Below are positions 26,892 through 36,494 of a stretch of DNA of 64,000 nucleotides, one piece after another (positions within the stretch are counted from its first letter, which is position 1; the number at the start of each line of letters is the position of its first letter). This stretch comes from Candidatus Phycorickettsia trachydisci (GTDB lineage: Bacteria > Pseudomonadota > Alphaproteobacteria > Rickettsiales > Rickettsiaceae). Position numbers and translations under genes: made by a program. The notes beneath the pieces were generated by a model, which saw nothing but the letters and a program-made list of their open reading frames with translations, made no database searches and was not told the origin of the DNA. The stretch spans positions 1,054,001 to 1,118,000 of the forward strand of contig NZ_CP027845.1 of assembly GCF_003015145.1 (NCBI RefSeq), given 5' to 3'.

Positions 26892-28421
26892 TTATGATTT
26901 GATTCTTAGGCCATATTCTTTATCTAAAGATTTAACGCTATAGATCCAAACAAGGCAAACTATTATAAATAAACTCATCAAAAGATGCACAATACTAGAA
27001 TGTTTTGCGCTTGGGTATATAGTAAACATTGCGCACTGCAGAATAGCTCCTATTGATTTGCCAATCTTAGCTCCCACAATATCTACGGCAGCTTTACCTT
27101 TAGTTTTCATTTCATCATCAAGTGGTATGTATACCATTTCTTTAGAAGCATCAAAAAATGAATATTTAGTCCCCTTTCCTAGAACATTTTGCGCACCTCC
27201 CATGAAAACTATCAGGAATTGAGGAGAGATTAAACTTAAAGAATGAGCTAATACGGTTAATTGACCTTCAAACATGCAAAAGATGAAAAACGCAACACCG
27301 ACGCACATAATTATAAAAGGGGTTGTAACAGCCCCCCAGAACCAACCATAATACCTGATAACTGCGCTACCGATAAAAGAGCAAAGTACAGTTGCAACAC
27401 CCGTCCACATAAGAACTGTGCCTTGATATTTGATAAAACCTTCTGTAGTTCCATAATATTCTCTGGCTTTTTCGAACCATAATCCTTCTAAAAGATTTAC
27501 AGAAGTTGAATAGCTAATCAAAAGTATGCAGATAAGCCATAGATACCTGGACTTAAGTATTACTTTAAGGCTTTCTATTAAACCTAATTTAGGAGCTTTA
27601 ACCTTAGGCTTTTTATCAGTCAATTCCATTTTCTTAATAACCCTTGCCTCTATGAAATAATGTAAATAAAAGCAAAGGATACTAAAGAAAATGACTAATA
27701 GTACCAAAGATTGAACCATAATTTCTGTAGAATTAGAGGCATTTGAAACATATCCTATGAAATTTGTAAGTATATGGTTTTTTGAGGAAAAATATACTAT
27801 TAAACTTCCTGAGAGCAAAAGATTAGATTGACCAAACAATGAAAAAAAAGAGTAAAATCTTTTTGCTTCTTCTGTATTAGTAATTTTATTTGCAAGTTGC
27901 CAAAATAGTAGAGAGAAAATTACTATAGGCCATAATTCACCTACAATATAGAAAGCAACGCATGTCCACTGCCCCCATATTTTTATAAACCATTTAAAAT
28001 TGCTATATTGGGATATATAGTGTTCCACCACTAAAGGATCTGGCTGAAAAAAGTCTCTAAGGGGGTAAAGGACGTAGGCAAATAAGGCAAGAAAACTAAC
28101 AAAACCTAGCAAAATAACTCTGAAAGCACTTTCCGTAGACATTCTATTGCATAAAGCTGAATAAAGTAGCACCATTAAAACCCCGGCCGGCATTTCAAAC
28201 CATAACTTAATGAAGCTAATTACTTGAGGTGAAATATGGGTCATCACCAAACTATCTTTAAGTCCTCTTAATATATTATAACTAAGGAGTATAAAAAACA
28301 TCAGTAGACACATAGGCACAAATTTGACTAGTTCGCTACGATGTATGGGCCAAATGATTTCTCTAAAGTTAATGTTCTTTAGTCTGCTTCTTATGCTGAG
28401 GCAGCTCTTGTTTGTTTCCAT
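26892..28421 (-). CDS. tlc: ATP/ADP translocase (Tlc family)
   Basis: Tlc proteins are 11-12 helix carriers that exchange bacterial ADP for host ATP or import nucleotides, and are hallmarks of obligate intracellular bacteria and plastids. The 509-aa product shows FVPMCLLMFFILLSYNILRG and LKDSLVMTHISPQVISFIKLW near the N-terminus, FWQLANKITNTEEAKRFYSF in the middle and MVYIPLDDEMKTKGKAAVDI near 430, all typical blocks. The exact substrate (ATP/ADP, other NTPs or NAD) cannot be told, since paralogues differ subtly. It diverges from ntrY across 168 bp. Confidence 0.95.
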   Translation of the reverse strand: METNKSCLSIRSRLKNINFREIIWPIHRSELVKFVPMCLLMFFILLSYNILRGLKDSLVMTHISPQVISFIKLWFEMPAGVLMVLLYSALCNRMSTESAFRVILLGFVSFLALFAYVLYPLRDFFQPDPLVVEHYISQYSNFKWFIKIWGQWTCVAFYIVGELWPIVIFSLLFWQLANKITNTEEAKRFYSFFSLFGQSNLLLSGSLIVYFSSKNHILTNFIGYVSNASNSTEIMVQSLVLLVIFFSILCFYLHYFIEARVIKKMELTDKKPKVKAPKLGLIESLKVILKSRYLWLICILLISYSTSVNLLEGLWFEKAREYYGTTEGFIKYQGTVLMWTGVATVLCSFIGSAVIRYYGWFWGAVTTPFIIMCVGVAFFIFCMFEGQLTVLAHSLSLISPQFLIVFMGGAQNVLGKGTKYSFFDASKEMVYIPLDDEMKTKGKAAVDIVGAKIGKSIGAILQCAMFTIYPSAKHSSIVHLLMSLFIIVCLVWIYSVKSLDKEYGLRIKS

Positions 28422-28589
28422 TGGTTGCGGTTGCTCAAAGATTAATAGATTACATTATAGCAAAAATATAACACTTAAGCTATTGATAAAGTTTGAAATT
28501 AAGAGATTCCAGTGTAGTTAAAGTAGTAAATAATATGCTTTGATTTTGAGGACAAGGTATATAAAATCTATTTATATTTAAAGAATAAT

Positions 28590-30389
28590 ATGCTAACAAA
28601 AATTATAAAATCCTGGATTAAGGAAAATTTTATTATATCAGTATTGATTATACTATCCTTTGTTCTTGGAATTTTTACTTATTCTATTATTACTAAAGAA
28701 GCCTTCTTGCATACTCCTGATCCCAATATGGTGATTACGGTTATAATGCTTGATTTGATAGTACTTCTTGCTCTTGTGATTTTGCTTGGTCGCAAGATGA
28801 TAGCTCATCGCTATGATGTTGGGGTCAAGGGCGGTTTGTATAAAAAAATTAGCTGGATGTGTTTTATAGCTGGCTTTGTTCCAACTGTATTGGTTGCGAT
28901 TTTCTCAATTTATTTCTTTAATTTTGGTATTCAATCTTGGTTTGATAAAAGGATTACAAATGTACTTGATCAGTCTTTATATGTAGCGCAAGGTTATATT
29001 CAAGACCAAAACCTCAGGATGAAGCAAATCGCATCGTCAATGGCTGATGATTTTAGTACGCTTTACTACAAAATTACAGAAAAACCTGAGCTTTTTCAGG
29101 AAGTTTTAGATGCGCATTCAGATTTATATACTTTAAATGAAGCAATAGTATTCAAACGCACAACGCGCAATATTATTGCACAAAGTCTCTTATCATTTGC
29201 TTTCACCCTAATGAACATACCAGACAGTGATTTAGAGAAAGCTGCAAATGGTGAAATTGTAAAATTAGAAGGCGGTAAAAATAAAATTCAATACCTAGTG
29301 CGTTTACCTGCTTATGAGGATGCATATCTTCTTGTCGGGCGTATGATTGACCAAGACATATTAAATTATATCGATAAAACGCATGGAGCCCTTGCAAATT
29401 ATAACAATCTTAAAGATGGGATTTATCATTTACAAATAAGGTTCTCCATTATATTTATTCTAGTAGCTACGCTTTTATTGATGGCATCGTTCTATTCAGG
29501 GCTGCTTCTAGCTGATCAATTCGTCAAACCAATTAACGAGCTTGTAGATGCTACTGATAAGGTGAAAAAGGGGGATCTTAGCGTACAAGTTGATGAAAAA
29601 GAGGGTAGCACGGAGATTGATATTTTAGTTTCAGCTTTTAACATGATGGTTAAAAGGATAGATTATCAACAGAAAGATCTTTTACTTGCCCAAAGAGCAC
29701 TTGCTTGGTCTGAAGTTGCAAGAAGAGTAGCTCATGAAATTAAGAATCCACTAACTTCAATCTTTCTGTCGGTAGATAGGCTGTCTAAGAGATTTACAAA
29801 TCAGGTTGATGATAAGGAGGGATTTTCTAAGTATATAGAAAATATTTTGCGTTTTTCAGGTAATATAAATACCATTTTGAGTGAGTTTGTCAATTTTGCA
29901 CGTTTACCAGAGCCCGTATTTAAAAATTTTGACCTTATCTCTTTTATTAAAGGCCTGATTGAATCAAGACAAATCATTAGTGAGGATGTGTATTACGAGT
30001 TTAATACAGATATTGCGCAGCTGCCGTTTTATGGTGATCCGGATCAATTAAATCAGGTTTTTATCAATTTATTTAAGAACTCAGAAGAGTCTATACGAGA
30101 AAATAAAAAGCAAGCAAAATGGATTAAGGTTAAATTATATAAAGAAGACGGGTTACTTGTGTGCTCTGTAGAAGATAGTGGTGTAGGTTTTTCAGCTGAT
30201 CTAATCGTTAAGGTTACGGAAGCGTACTTTACAACACGTGTTAAAGGTACAGGTTTAGGACTTGCGATTGTGAAAAAAATTATACAGGACCATCAAGGAA
30301 GTATTATTATTGATAATAATGAGCATGGTGGGGGGAAGGTAGTAATAACATTTGAATTAACAAAATTAAATGAAAGCAAATCAGTTTGA
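28590..30389 (+). CDS. ntrY: NtrY-like sensor histidine kinase
   Basis: A 599-aa membrane sensor kinase of the NtrY type. Membrane helices lie at about 14-35, 46-66, 85-108 and 285-310, with a periplasmic loop of about 110-285. A HAMP domain (PINELVDATDKVKKGDLSVQ) follows at about 312-365, then HisKA with His382 in VAHEIKNPL, and HATPase with the N box (NQVFINLFKNSEES), the G1 box (EDSGVGF) and the G2 box (GTGLGLAI). No response regulator is adjacent; the NtrX partner must be elsewhere. It overlaps ubiG by 20 bp. Confidence 0.92.
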   Translation: MLTKIIKSWIKENFIISVLIILSFVLGIFTYSIITKEAFLHTPDPNMVITVIMLDLIVLLALVILLGRKMIAHRYDVGVKGGLYKKISWMCFIAGFVPTVLVAIFSIYFFNFGIQSWFDKRITNVLDQSLYVAQGYIQDQNLRMKQIASSMADDFSTLYYKITEKPELFQEVLDAHSDLYTLNEAIVFKRTTRNIIAQSLLSFAFTLMNIPDSDLEKAANGEIVKLEGGKNKIQYLVRLPAYEDAYLLVGRMIDQDILNYIDKTHGALANYNNLKDGIYHLQIRFSIIFILVATLLLMASFYSGLLLADQFVKPINELVDATDKVKKGDLSVQVDEKEGSTEIDILVSAFNMMVKRIDYQQKDLLLAQRALAWSEVARRVAHEIKNPLTSIFLSVDRLSKRFTNQVDDKEGFSKYIENILRFSGNINTILSEFVNFARLPEPVFKNFDLISFIKGLIESRQIISEDVYYEFNTDIAQLPFYGDPDQLNQVFINLFKNSEESIRENKKQAKWIKVKLYKEDGLLVCSVEDSGVGFSADLIVKVTEAYFTTRVKGTGLGLAIVKKIIQDHQGSIIIDNNEHGGGKVVITFELTKLNESKSV

Positions 30390-31107
30390 TCAATTTGGAC
30401 ATAATTGGTGGAATACGCAAGATGGTGAATTTAAGCTACTGCATGCAATTAATCCATTAAGAATGCAATTTATATTAGAGTCAATTTATTCACATTTTGG
30501 AGTTAATTCCACAGCAGGTTTAAAAGTTTTAGATGTTGGTTGTGGTGGAGGATTGGTTAGTATTCCTATGGCAAGGCTTGGCGCAGATATTACGGGTATT
30601 GATGCAAGCTTTCAAGCAATAGATAAAGCATCATTTAAGGCTGCCAATGAAAATTTATCAAATACGAATTACATTTGCACTTCGTTTGAAGAATTTGAAA
30701 CATCAGAAAAATTTGATGTCGTGCTATGTATGGATGCCGCTGAGCATGTCGATAGTTTAACAAATTTGATAAGCATGATAGTAAAGTGCTTAAAACCAAA
30801 TGGGTTAGTAATTATCTCGAGTATTAACAAGACTCTTAAATCTTTAATCCAAGCAATAATTATGGCTGAATATGTCCTGAGATTATTGCCAAGAGGTACC
30901 CATGAATACCAAAAATTAGTGCGCCCATATGACCTTGAATTAGAGTTTAACAAGTATGAATTTGGTATTAAGCAAATGAAAGGTATCAAGTACTCTTTGC
31001 TTTCTAGATCATGGGAATTGTCTAAAGATACAGATGTAAATTATATGGTCTCTATTTCTTCCATGCACTTATCTGGTCTGGCAATTGTAAGCGAAGGCGA
31101 ATCTTAA
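30370..31107 (+). CDS. ubiG: Ubiquinone biosynthesis O-methyltransferase
   Basis: UbiG performs the two O-methylations of ubiquinone synthesis using SAM. The opening FDQFGHNWWNTQDGEFKLLH with NPLRMQFI is the diagnostic UbiG N-terminus. VLDVGCGGGLVSIPMARLG near 55-73 is the SAM-binding loop, GIDAS follows, and DVVLCMDAAEHV is motif post-II (usually EVLEHV). Length 245 aa is normal. It is translationally coupled to ntrY by the 20-bp overlap and ends 4 bp from the convergent dipeptidase gene. Confidence 0.93.
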   Translation: MKANQFDQFGHNWWNTQDGEFKLLHAINPLRMQFILESIYSHFGVNSTAGLKVLDVGCGGGLVSIPMARLGADITGIDASFQAIDKASFKAANENLSNTNYICTSFEEFETSEKFDVVLCMDAAEHVDSLTNLISMIVKCLKPNGLVIISSINKTLKSLIQAIIMAEYVLRLLPRGTHEYQKLVRPYDLELEFNKYEFGIKQMKGIKYSLLSRSWELSKDTDVNYMVSISSMHLSGLAIVSEGES

Positions 31108-31111
31108 AATA

Positions 31112-31930
31112 CTATGTTACATCAAATGTATCAAGATAATCTGACTTTTTAATTGATAAGATTGGGTCATTTTTGTCTGCTGCAATGTCGTATATTGCTT
31201 CTTTTTGGTTTTTGACATAAGCCCAAGCTTTATCTCCATAACTATAATGCCACCATTCAAAGCCATAATTAACAAATCCTGCTTTTATTGCTGCTTCTAA
31301 TAAAATTAAACGATTCTTTCTTTGGGCTTGAGTAGTATCGGTAGAAAATGTTTCTTGATGGTGATTTGGTCCAAAGATAGTATCGAACTTTCCCATATCA
31401 AGAAGACCATTTTTGAAAGAAAACAAAGTCATATCTATCGCAGCCCCTGTAGCATGAGTAGGTGTATTACCATCAAAAGGTGGAAGAACGCTTTTGCTTG
31501 TCTCTTCATAAGCAAGCTCCTTATCTTTGATAGTTTCCAATGTCTCACGCATCTTATCATCAAAGTATTGTTTCTGTTTATATATGGGTCTGAATCCTTC
31601 AAAGTAAGCAATTCCTAATTCTACTGGTAAAAATTCTAGCATTTTCAATAGTTTGTCAGCTACAGTTTTCCTGATCAGCGAAAATTCTTTATAGGTGTTG
31701 TTATATTGACTGCTAAATTTTGATAAGGGTACTAAGCGCTTATTATTCATGTCGATTATATCGATCATTTCTTCGTCATTTTCTTTGATTGGTATTCTTT
31801 TTATATCATTATGTGCAATTGGAAGGTACAAAGTATTATCGCAAATCAAATTGTCTACTTCTGGGTTTTGCCATGCTTTAGGAGCGTTTTTAGTAAGAGT
31901 GTCAGTTGTCATAAAATAACCTTTTCTCAA
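31112..31930 (-). CDS. D-alanyl-D-alanine dipeptidase (VanX/DdpX-like)
   Basis: A 272-aa zinc metallopeptidase of the M15D type. The metal-binding His and Asp are in THATGAAIDMTL (about 155-166), and the catalytic Glu with the third ligand is in FEWWHYSYG (about 228-236). GYFEGFRPIYKQK-like sequence near 113 matches the VanX pocket that holds Arg71. It could recycle D-Ala-D-Ala from peptidoglycan turnover, or damage host or competitor walls; glycopeptide resistance is unlikely in a Gram-negative intracellular bacterium. It is a stand-alone gene, divergent from the symporter at 32064. Confidence 0.9.
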   Translation of the reverse strand: MRKGYFMTTDTLTKNAPKAWQNPEVDNLICDNTLYLPIAHNDIKRIPIKENDEEMIDIIDMNNKRLVPLSKFSSQYNNTYKEFSLIRKTVADKLLKMLEFLPVELGIAYFEGFRPIYKQKQYFDDKMRETLETIKDKELAYEETSKSVLPPFDGNTPTHATGAAIDMTLFSFKNGLLDMGKFDTIFGPNHHQETFSTDTTQAQRKNRLILLEAAIKAGFVNYGFEWWHYSYGDKAWAYVKNQKEAIYDIAADKNDPILSIKKSDYLDTFDVT

Positions 31931-32063
31931 AATTTAGCTTATCCTAAAAAAAATAGCAAGTTTTAAAAATTTAGTTTCTCAAGAAGTATCATATAAAGCT
32001 TTTGATATTTAAACTTATATGCATTAAAATAAAATTAACTTATTTTAAAGAATTTATTGGATC

Positions 32064-34202
32064 ATGAATTTAGATTTGCTGATTTTTTTAACTTTTTTAG
32101 TCCTCAGCCTCATACTAGGAATAATGAGTAGTAGAAAAGTTACCAATATTTCAGAATATGCTATTGGTGGTAGAAATTTTTCTACACCTATAATGATAGC
32201 AACTATCATTGCTACTTGGGTTGATGGTGCTTTTTTCTCATACGGCTTAGTGGAGACCTATAGACAAGGCATTTATTTTATAATTCCAGCTATAGCGGAT
32301 TGTTTAGGAATGATGTTGATCGGTTGGCTACTTGCTCCTCGTATGGGTGAATTTCTAGGTAAATTCTCTATAGTTGAAACTATGGGGCAAATGTTCGGTT
32401 CAAAGGTTAGGATAATAACTGTTATATTTGCTTTAATTAGGTGTATAGGTTCTTTAGGAGTGCAGTTTAAGGTTGCATCAAAAGTTTTAGAGACTATTTT
32501 TGATACCTCTGGTGAATATGCTACAGTTTTAAGTGCCGTTATAGTAATAATTTATTCTACTATAGGAGGCATAAGAGCTGTTACATTTACTGATGTTATA
32601 CAGTTTTTTACATTTGGTTGTCTAATACCAGCAATCGGTATAATACTTTGGCAAATATTAGGATCAAACAACACTTCTATTATATATCATACTTTATCTA
32701 CATCTCCTCTTTTTGATTATTCAGCTGCTTTTAACTTACATAATCCTAAATCTTATCATATGTTTGTGATGTTTGTGCTTTTGTTGTGTCCACAATTTGA
32801 ACCAACAGCTTTTCAAAGGATATCTATGGGACGAAATATAAATCAGGTAGTTAAGTCTTTTAGAATCGCGGGGATCATTTGTCTTATAATGCAATGTATT
32901 GTAATTGGAATTGGTATATTAATTTTGACTATTAACCCTAATATCAACCCAGATAATCTGATTCAATATATAATTAATAGTTACACTTATGCTGGTTTCA
33001 AAGGCCTGGTTGCTGTAGGTATTATGGCAATGATAATGTCTAGTGCTGATTCGTTAATTAACTCTCTATCTATTATTTTTGCCCATGATTTATGTCGGCC
33101 ATTAGGTTTTAAATGGGCTAGAAATGAGCTTTTAGTTGCAAGAGTTACAGCTGTTGTAGCTGGCCTTATAGGAATATTTTTAGCTCTTCAATTTGATAGA
33201 GTATTAAGCCTTGTTCTTTCTTTTACTACTCTTTATATACCAATAGTTAGCTTACCTTTTATATTGGTAGTACTAGGATTTAGAAGTTCAGGTAATTCAG
33301 TACTTGCTGGAACGTTTGGATCACTTTTGGTCATAGTTATTTGCAGGATGTTTTTAGGAAAAACACCTATACAAACTTTTTTGCCAAGTTTAATAGCAAA
33401 TCTTATTTGTTTATTTGCTTATCATTACTTTATGAAACAACCTGGAGGATGGAATGGGGGTAATTCTAATTCTGGAAGTAGTTCCAAAATTTCTAAGACG
33501 AAACAATTTATTACTTCAATTAAAAATTTTCATTTTACAAAATTTATGGAAAAAAATAGTCCAAGTAATCAAGCAATATATTGTTATACGGGAATTTTTT
33601 GCTTTTTATCTTTCGGTTTGAACATAATAACTATCAAGTATAACTTAGAAATATTTTCTAACTTCATACATTCTTCCACTTTCTGGGTTTTGTTTATTGC
33701 TACATCTTTATTTATTTATCCTTTGTGGTCTTGTTATCTGAAAAATCGTAAGATTATTTTGTCTTTGATTTGGAATATCTCCGTACTTTATAGTTTAGTG
33801 TTTGTTGGTTTTATGTTTGCAGTAGCTAGTAATTTTGCCTCTGTTCAAGTTATGATCTTAGTATTTAACTTAATAGCTATTGTACTATTAGTAAGGTGGC
33901 AATGGGCTTTAGTATTAATTTTGTTTGGAGTTTTTGGGGCATGGAAATTTACAAATGTTTATTTTCTCCAGCTAACTTATGCTGATGGTATATCTTGGAA
34001 ATTACAAGTTATATATACTTTAGTCTTGGTTGGTAGTTTGCTTTTAATCTTTTTAAAATCTAAGCAGAAAGATATAAATTATAGACAAAAATCCATACCA
34101 GAAACTTTAAGTCCCTTGACTAAAAGACCAGAGATACAAAAATACCGTAAGAAGTTAGACGCTGCTACCATAGCGCACATGTTTTTCGACTTCTATAAAT
34201 AA
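32064..34202 (+). CDS. Sodium:solute symporter-family membrane protein, kinase-less paralogue of the 56089-58881 fusion
   Basis: The 712-aa product has a PutP-like SSS domain (about 1-460; EYAIGGRNFSTP near 32, YSTIGGIRAVTFTDVIQ near 163) followed by about five more helices. It is collinear with the first 660 residues of the 930-aa symporter-kinase at 56089-58881 (both contain EYAIG.R.FSTP, ATIIATW and APRMGEFLGK) but stops where that protein begins its histidine kinase. The tail (SIPETLSPLTKRPEIQKYRK) shows no kinase remnant. The TIIATWVDGAFFS stretch replaces TIIATWIGAGFFS near the sodium-site region. It is either a transporter or a receptor that has lost its output domain. Confidence 0.85.
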   Translation: MNLDLLIFLTFLVLSLILGIMSSRKVTNISEYAIGGRNFSTPIMIATIIATWVDGAFFSYGLVETYRQGIYFIIPAIADCLGMMLIGWLLAPRMGEFLGKFSIVETMGQMFGSKVRIITVIFALIRCIGSLGVQFKVASKVLETIFDTSGEYATVLSAVIVIIYSTIGGIRAVTFTDVIQFFTFGCLIPAIGIILWQILGSNNTSIIYHTLSTSPLFDYSAAFNLHNPKSYHMFVMFVLLLCPQFEPTAFQRISMGRNINQVVKSFRIAGIICLIMQCIVIGIGILILTINPNINPDNLIQYIINSYTYAGFKGLVAVGIMAMIMSSADSLINSLSIIFAHDLCRPLGFKWARNELLVARVTAVVAGLIGIFLALQFDRVLSLVLSFTTLYIPIVSLPFILVVLGFRSSGNSVLAGTFGSLLVIVICRMFLGKTPIQTFLPSLIANLICLFAYHYFMKQPGGWNGGNSNSGSSSKISKTKQFITSIKNFHFTKFMEKNSPSNQAIYCYTGIFCFLSFGLNIITIKYNLEIFSNFIHSSTFWVLFIATSLFIYPLWSCYLKNRKIILSLIWNISVLYSLVFVGFMFAVASNFASVQVMILVFNLIAIVLLVRWQWALVLILFGVFGAWKFTNVYFLQLTYADGISWKLQVIYTLVLVGSLLLIFLKSKQKDINYRQKSIPETLSPLTKRPEIQKYRKKLDAATIAHMFFDFYK

Positions 34203-34211
34203 CATAAGTAA

Positions 34212-35927
34212 CTACACAACCTTACTTAACCCATGCTTAGTTTTGTTCCATTTAAAAGGTGCTGTGATTAGCTCAAATAATGCAAGATAAGCTGCGATCG
34301 TGTGAAGTATGAAGTAGAACAAGAAGATAACTATTATAGATATTTCTTTAAAATTAAATAGGTTTTTATTTTGCTTAAAAGAGGCAAGTGCTGCTGAAGA
34401 TATCAAATAAATCAAACCTATAGCAAGGTTAAATGATAAGATACAGTTTGTAACAGGATTATCCCAAGATTCTAGTAAAATGCAATATATAGGTAATAAG
34501 AAATGAAGAACGCTCAGTCCAACAAAAGCGTCTATAACTATCTTGTCTCGCAGTGTCAAATTAAATTTAGTTCTGTTGCAGTGAAAAACAATATAACTTT
34601 GCATAAAACCTTTAATCCATCTTGCGCGTTGACGTAACCATGCAAAAATGCTCAATACTGCCTCTTCAAGGGTAGTTGAATCAAGCATATGAGCTTTATA
34701 GCCCTTTAAGTAAATTCTGATACCCAGATCCAGATCTTCTGTAACATTAAAAGGATCCCAACAACCTATTTTTCTAAGCTCTGCCAACCTAAAATGACAG
34801 CTGGTACCTCCCAAAGGAATGAAATGCTTAATCTGACTTAAACCTTGCAACAGATAATCAAACCATATTGTGTATTCAAGGCTTTGCATACGAGTTAGCA
34901 AGTTTTCATCTTTATTATAAAAGTTTAACTTAGCTTGTACGCACACATAATCCTGTCCTATAGTATTAAATGTTTGCAAAGATTTAATTAATTGATCTGA
35001 ATCGGGATAATCTTCTGCATCAAAAATCGTTACATAATCTCCACTTGCATACTGAAGAGCATAATTTAGAGCTTTAGGTTTTGTTCTAGGTCCAAGAGCT
35101 GGAACATTAATAATCTGAAAAAAATCAGGTAGATCTATTAAACTCAAGGCTTTATGAGTAACGTCATCATCTTCTTCTAAAATTATTTTTACATCAAGCC
35201 TGTTTTGGGGATATCTGAGATTAGAAATGGCGCTCACCATAAATTTTAGTTTATTGGGCTCAATATAAAGGGGTATTAAAATTGTATAAATAGGAAAGAA
35301 GCAGATGGGAGTTAAATATGTTACTAAGTTAGGTGCAATTAGAGCTGAGGTGATGAGATGAATTTTTAGGATGTTGTGAATAAAAGAAAATGATGTTGAT
35401 AAGATGATACAAGCATCAAAAAATTGGTACGATAAAATGCCCAAAAGTATTAGAAAACTTATACCGTACTTATGAAAATCGTGATTTTTTGCAGAAAAAC
35501 TCTGATTCAGAAATCTCAAAGAGTAAATTGCTTTATTAATGTTGAATTTTTGTGAAGATTGCTCAGCGTATCTAAAAAAATCTTCCTTGCTAACGAAGTA
35601 CTTTACGAGAGAGAGGTTAACATTTTTTTTAATTAATCCATGGTATGTAAAGATCTTATGCTTACTAGACATTAAAACCCCCCTATAACAATACTCTGCG
35701 ACGTATCGTGAGGGACAGGGATGATTTTTTAGGAAAACGTGGTTAACCCACTTAATAGATATTCGATGTGGCAGGTATTTTGATTTCGTCGAACATACAT
35801 ACTGCCAAATTAATTGTTCTAATAAATCTGCATGTTCGTTGAGTGTTGGCGCATATAAAAAACTCAGCTTGGAGTTTAATATCTTTGATAATCTGCCGTA
35901 AATTAATTGAGTTTTTCTATCAGACAA
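34212..35927 (-). CDS. Membrane-bound family 2 glycosyltransferase
   Basis: A 571-aa inverting glycosyltransferase with the processive-type motifs. The nucleotide-binding ILEEDDD lies near 248-254, the DAEDYPDS DxD-like motif near 302-309, TEDLDLGIRI near 398 and QRARWIKG (QxxRW) near 440-447. Two helices around 165-225 come before the catalytic domain and about four come after it, as in cellulose- or glucan-synthase-like GT2s. The first 150 residues are specific to this protein and may be a MshEN- or GspE-like sensor, which I could not confirm. It starts at the base before the XRE regulator ends, so the two are co-transcribed. Confidence 0.85.
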   Translation of the reverse strand: MSDRKTQLIYGRLSKILNSKLSFLYAPTLNEHADLLEQLIWQYVCSTKSKYLPHRISIKWVNHVFLKNHPCPSRYVAEYCYRGVLMSSKHKIFTYHGLIKKNVNLSLVKYFVSKEDFFRYAEQSSQKFNINKAIYSLRFLNQSFSAKNHDFHKYGISFLILLGILSYQFFDACIILSTSFSFIHNILKIHLITSALIAPNLVTYLTPICFFPIYTILIPLYIEPNKLKFMVSAISNLRYPQNRLDVKIILEEDDDVTHKALSLIDLPDFFQIINVPALGPRTKPKALNYALQYASGDYVTIFDAEDYPDSDQLIKSLQTFNTIGQDYVCVQAKLNFYNKDENLLTRMQSLEYTIWFDYLLQGLSQIKHFIPLGGTSCHFRLAELRKIGCWDPFNVTEDLDLGIRIYLKGYKAHMLDSTTLEEAVLSIFAWLRQRARWIKGFMQSYIVFHCNRTKFNLTLRDKIVIDAFVGLSVLHFLLPIYCILLESWDNPVTNCILSFNLAIGLIYLISSAALASFKQNKNLFNFKEISIIVIFLFYFILHTIAAYLALFELITAPFKWNKTKHGLSKVV

Positions 35928-36392
35928 CTAACTAAAATCTTCAACTTGTGAGTCATGTAAATCATCAAAATTGCTATTGTTAAACTCTTGAGCTGACATA
36001 GCATTTAAAAGATCTAGGACCCCTTTTCTTAAGTGACTTGATTTAATGCGTACATAATTTTGCACTAATTTACTTACCTCCCTTTCAGAAATATGTTGAG
36101 CCTCATACTCATCGGCCTCTTCAGCAAGTGAGCTAGATGAGACAAGTCCTGCTAATTCCATTCTCTCGAAGAAGTAGTTAACTGGTACTTTCAAAAATGT
36201 AGCCACATTGTAGAGCTTGCTTGAGGAAATTCTATTAGCTGCAGTTTCGTATTTATGCACTTGTTGGATGCTGACTCCAATTGCATCTGCTAAGTTTTGT
36301 CTTGTAAGACCTAAAAATAATCTTCTATGTTTAAGTCTTTTTCCTACGTGTTGATCTATCACCTGCTCTAACTGTTCTTTATCTTGAAACAT
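35928..36392 (-). CDS. XRE-family transcriptional regulator
   Basis: A 154-aa DNA-binding protein. Residues 14-70 form a lambda-repressor-like HTH (GKRLKHRRLFLGLTRQNLAD, then GVSIQQVHKYETAANRISSS), with a helical C-terminus that probably dimerises. Similar HTH proteins with this RLKHRR..LG.....LA opening are common in Rickettsiales and other alphaproteobacteria. It directly abuts the GT2 gene, which it may control. The 102-bp gap upstream to lnt must hold its promoter. Confidence 0.88.
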   Translation of the reverse strand: MFQDKEQLEQVIDQHVGKRLKHRRLFLGLTRQNLADAIGVSIQQVHKYETAANRISSSKLYNVATFLKVPVNYFFERMELAGLVSSSSLAEEADEYEAQHISEREVSKLVQNYVRIKSSHLRKGVLDLLNAMSAQEFNNSNFDDLHDSQVEDFS

Positions 36393-36494
36393 AACTTTTT
36401 TTGGTACTTTATAAAAAATTGAACTTATAATGTCTCTATTTATAACAGAAGAAATAAACGAAGTAAAATAGGTAAAGAGCCTCTTTTTTAATAT

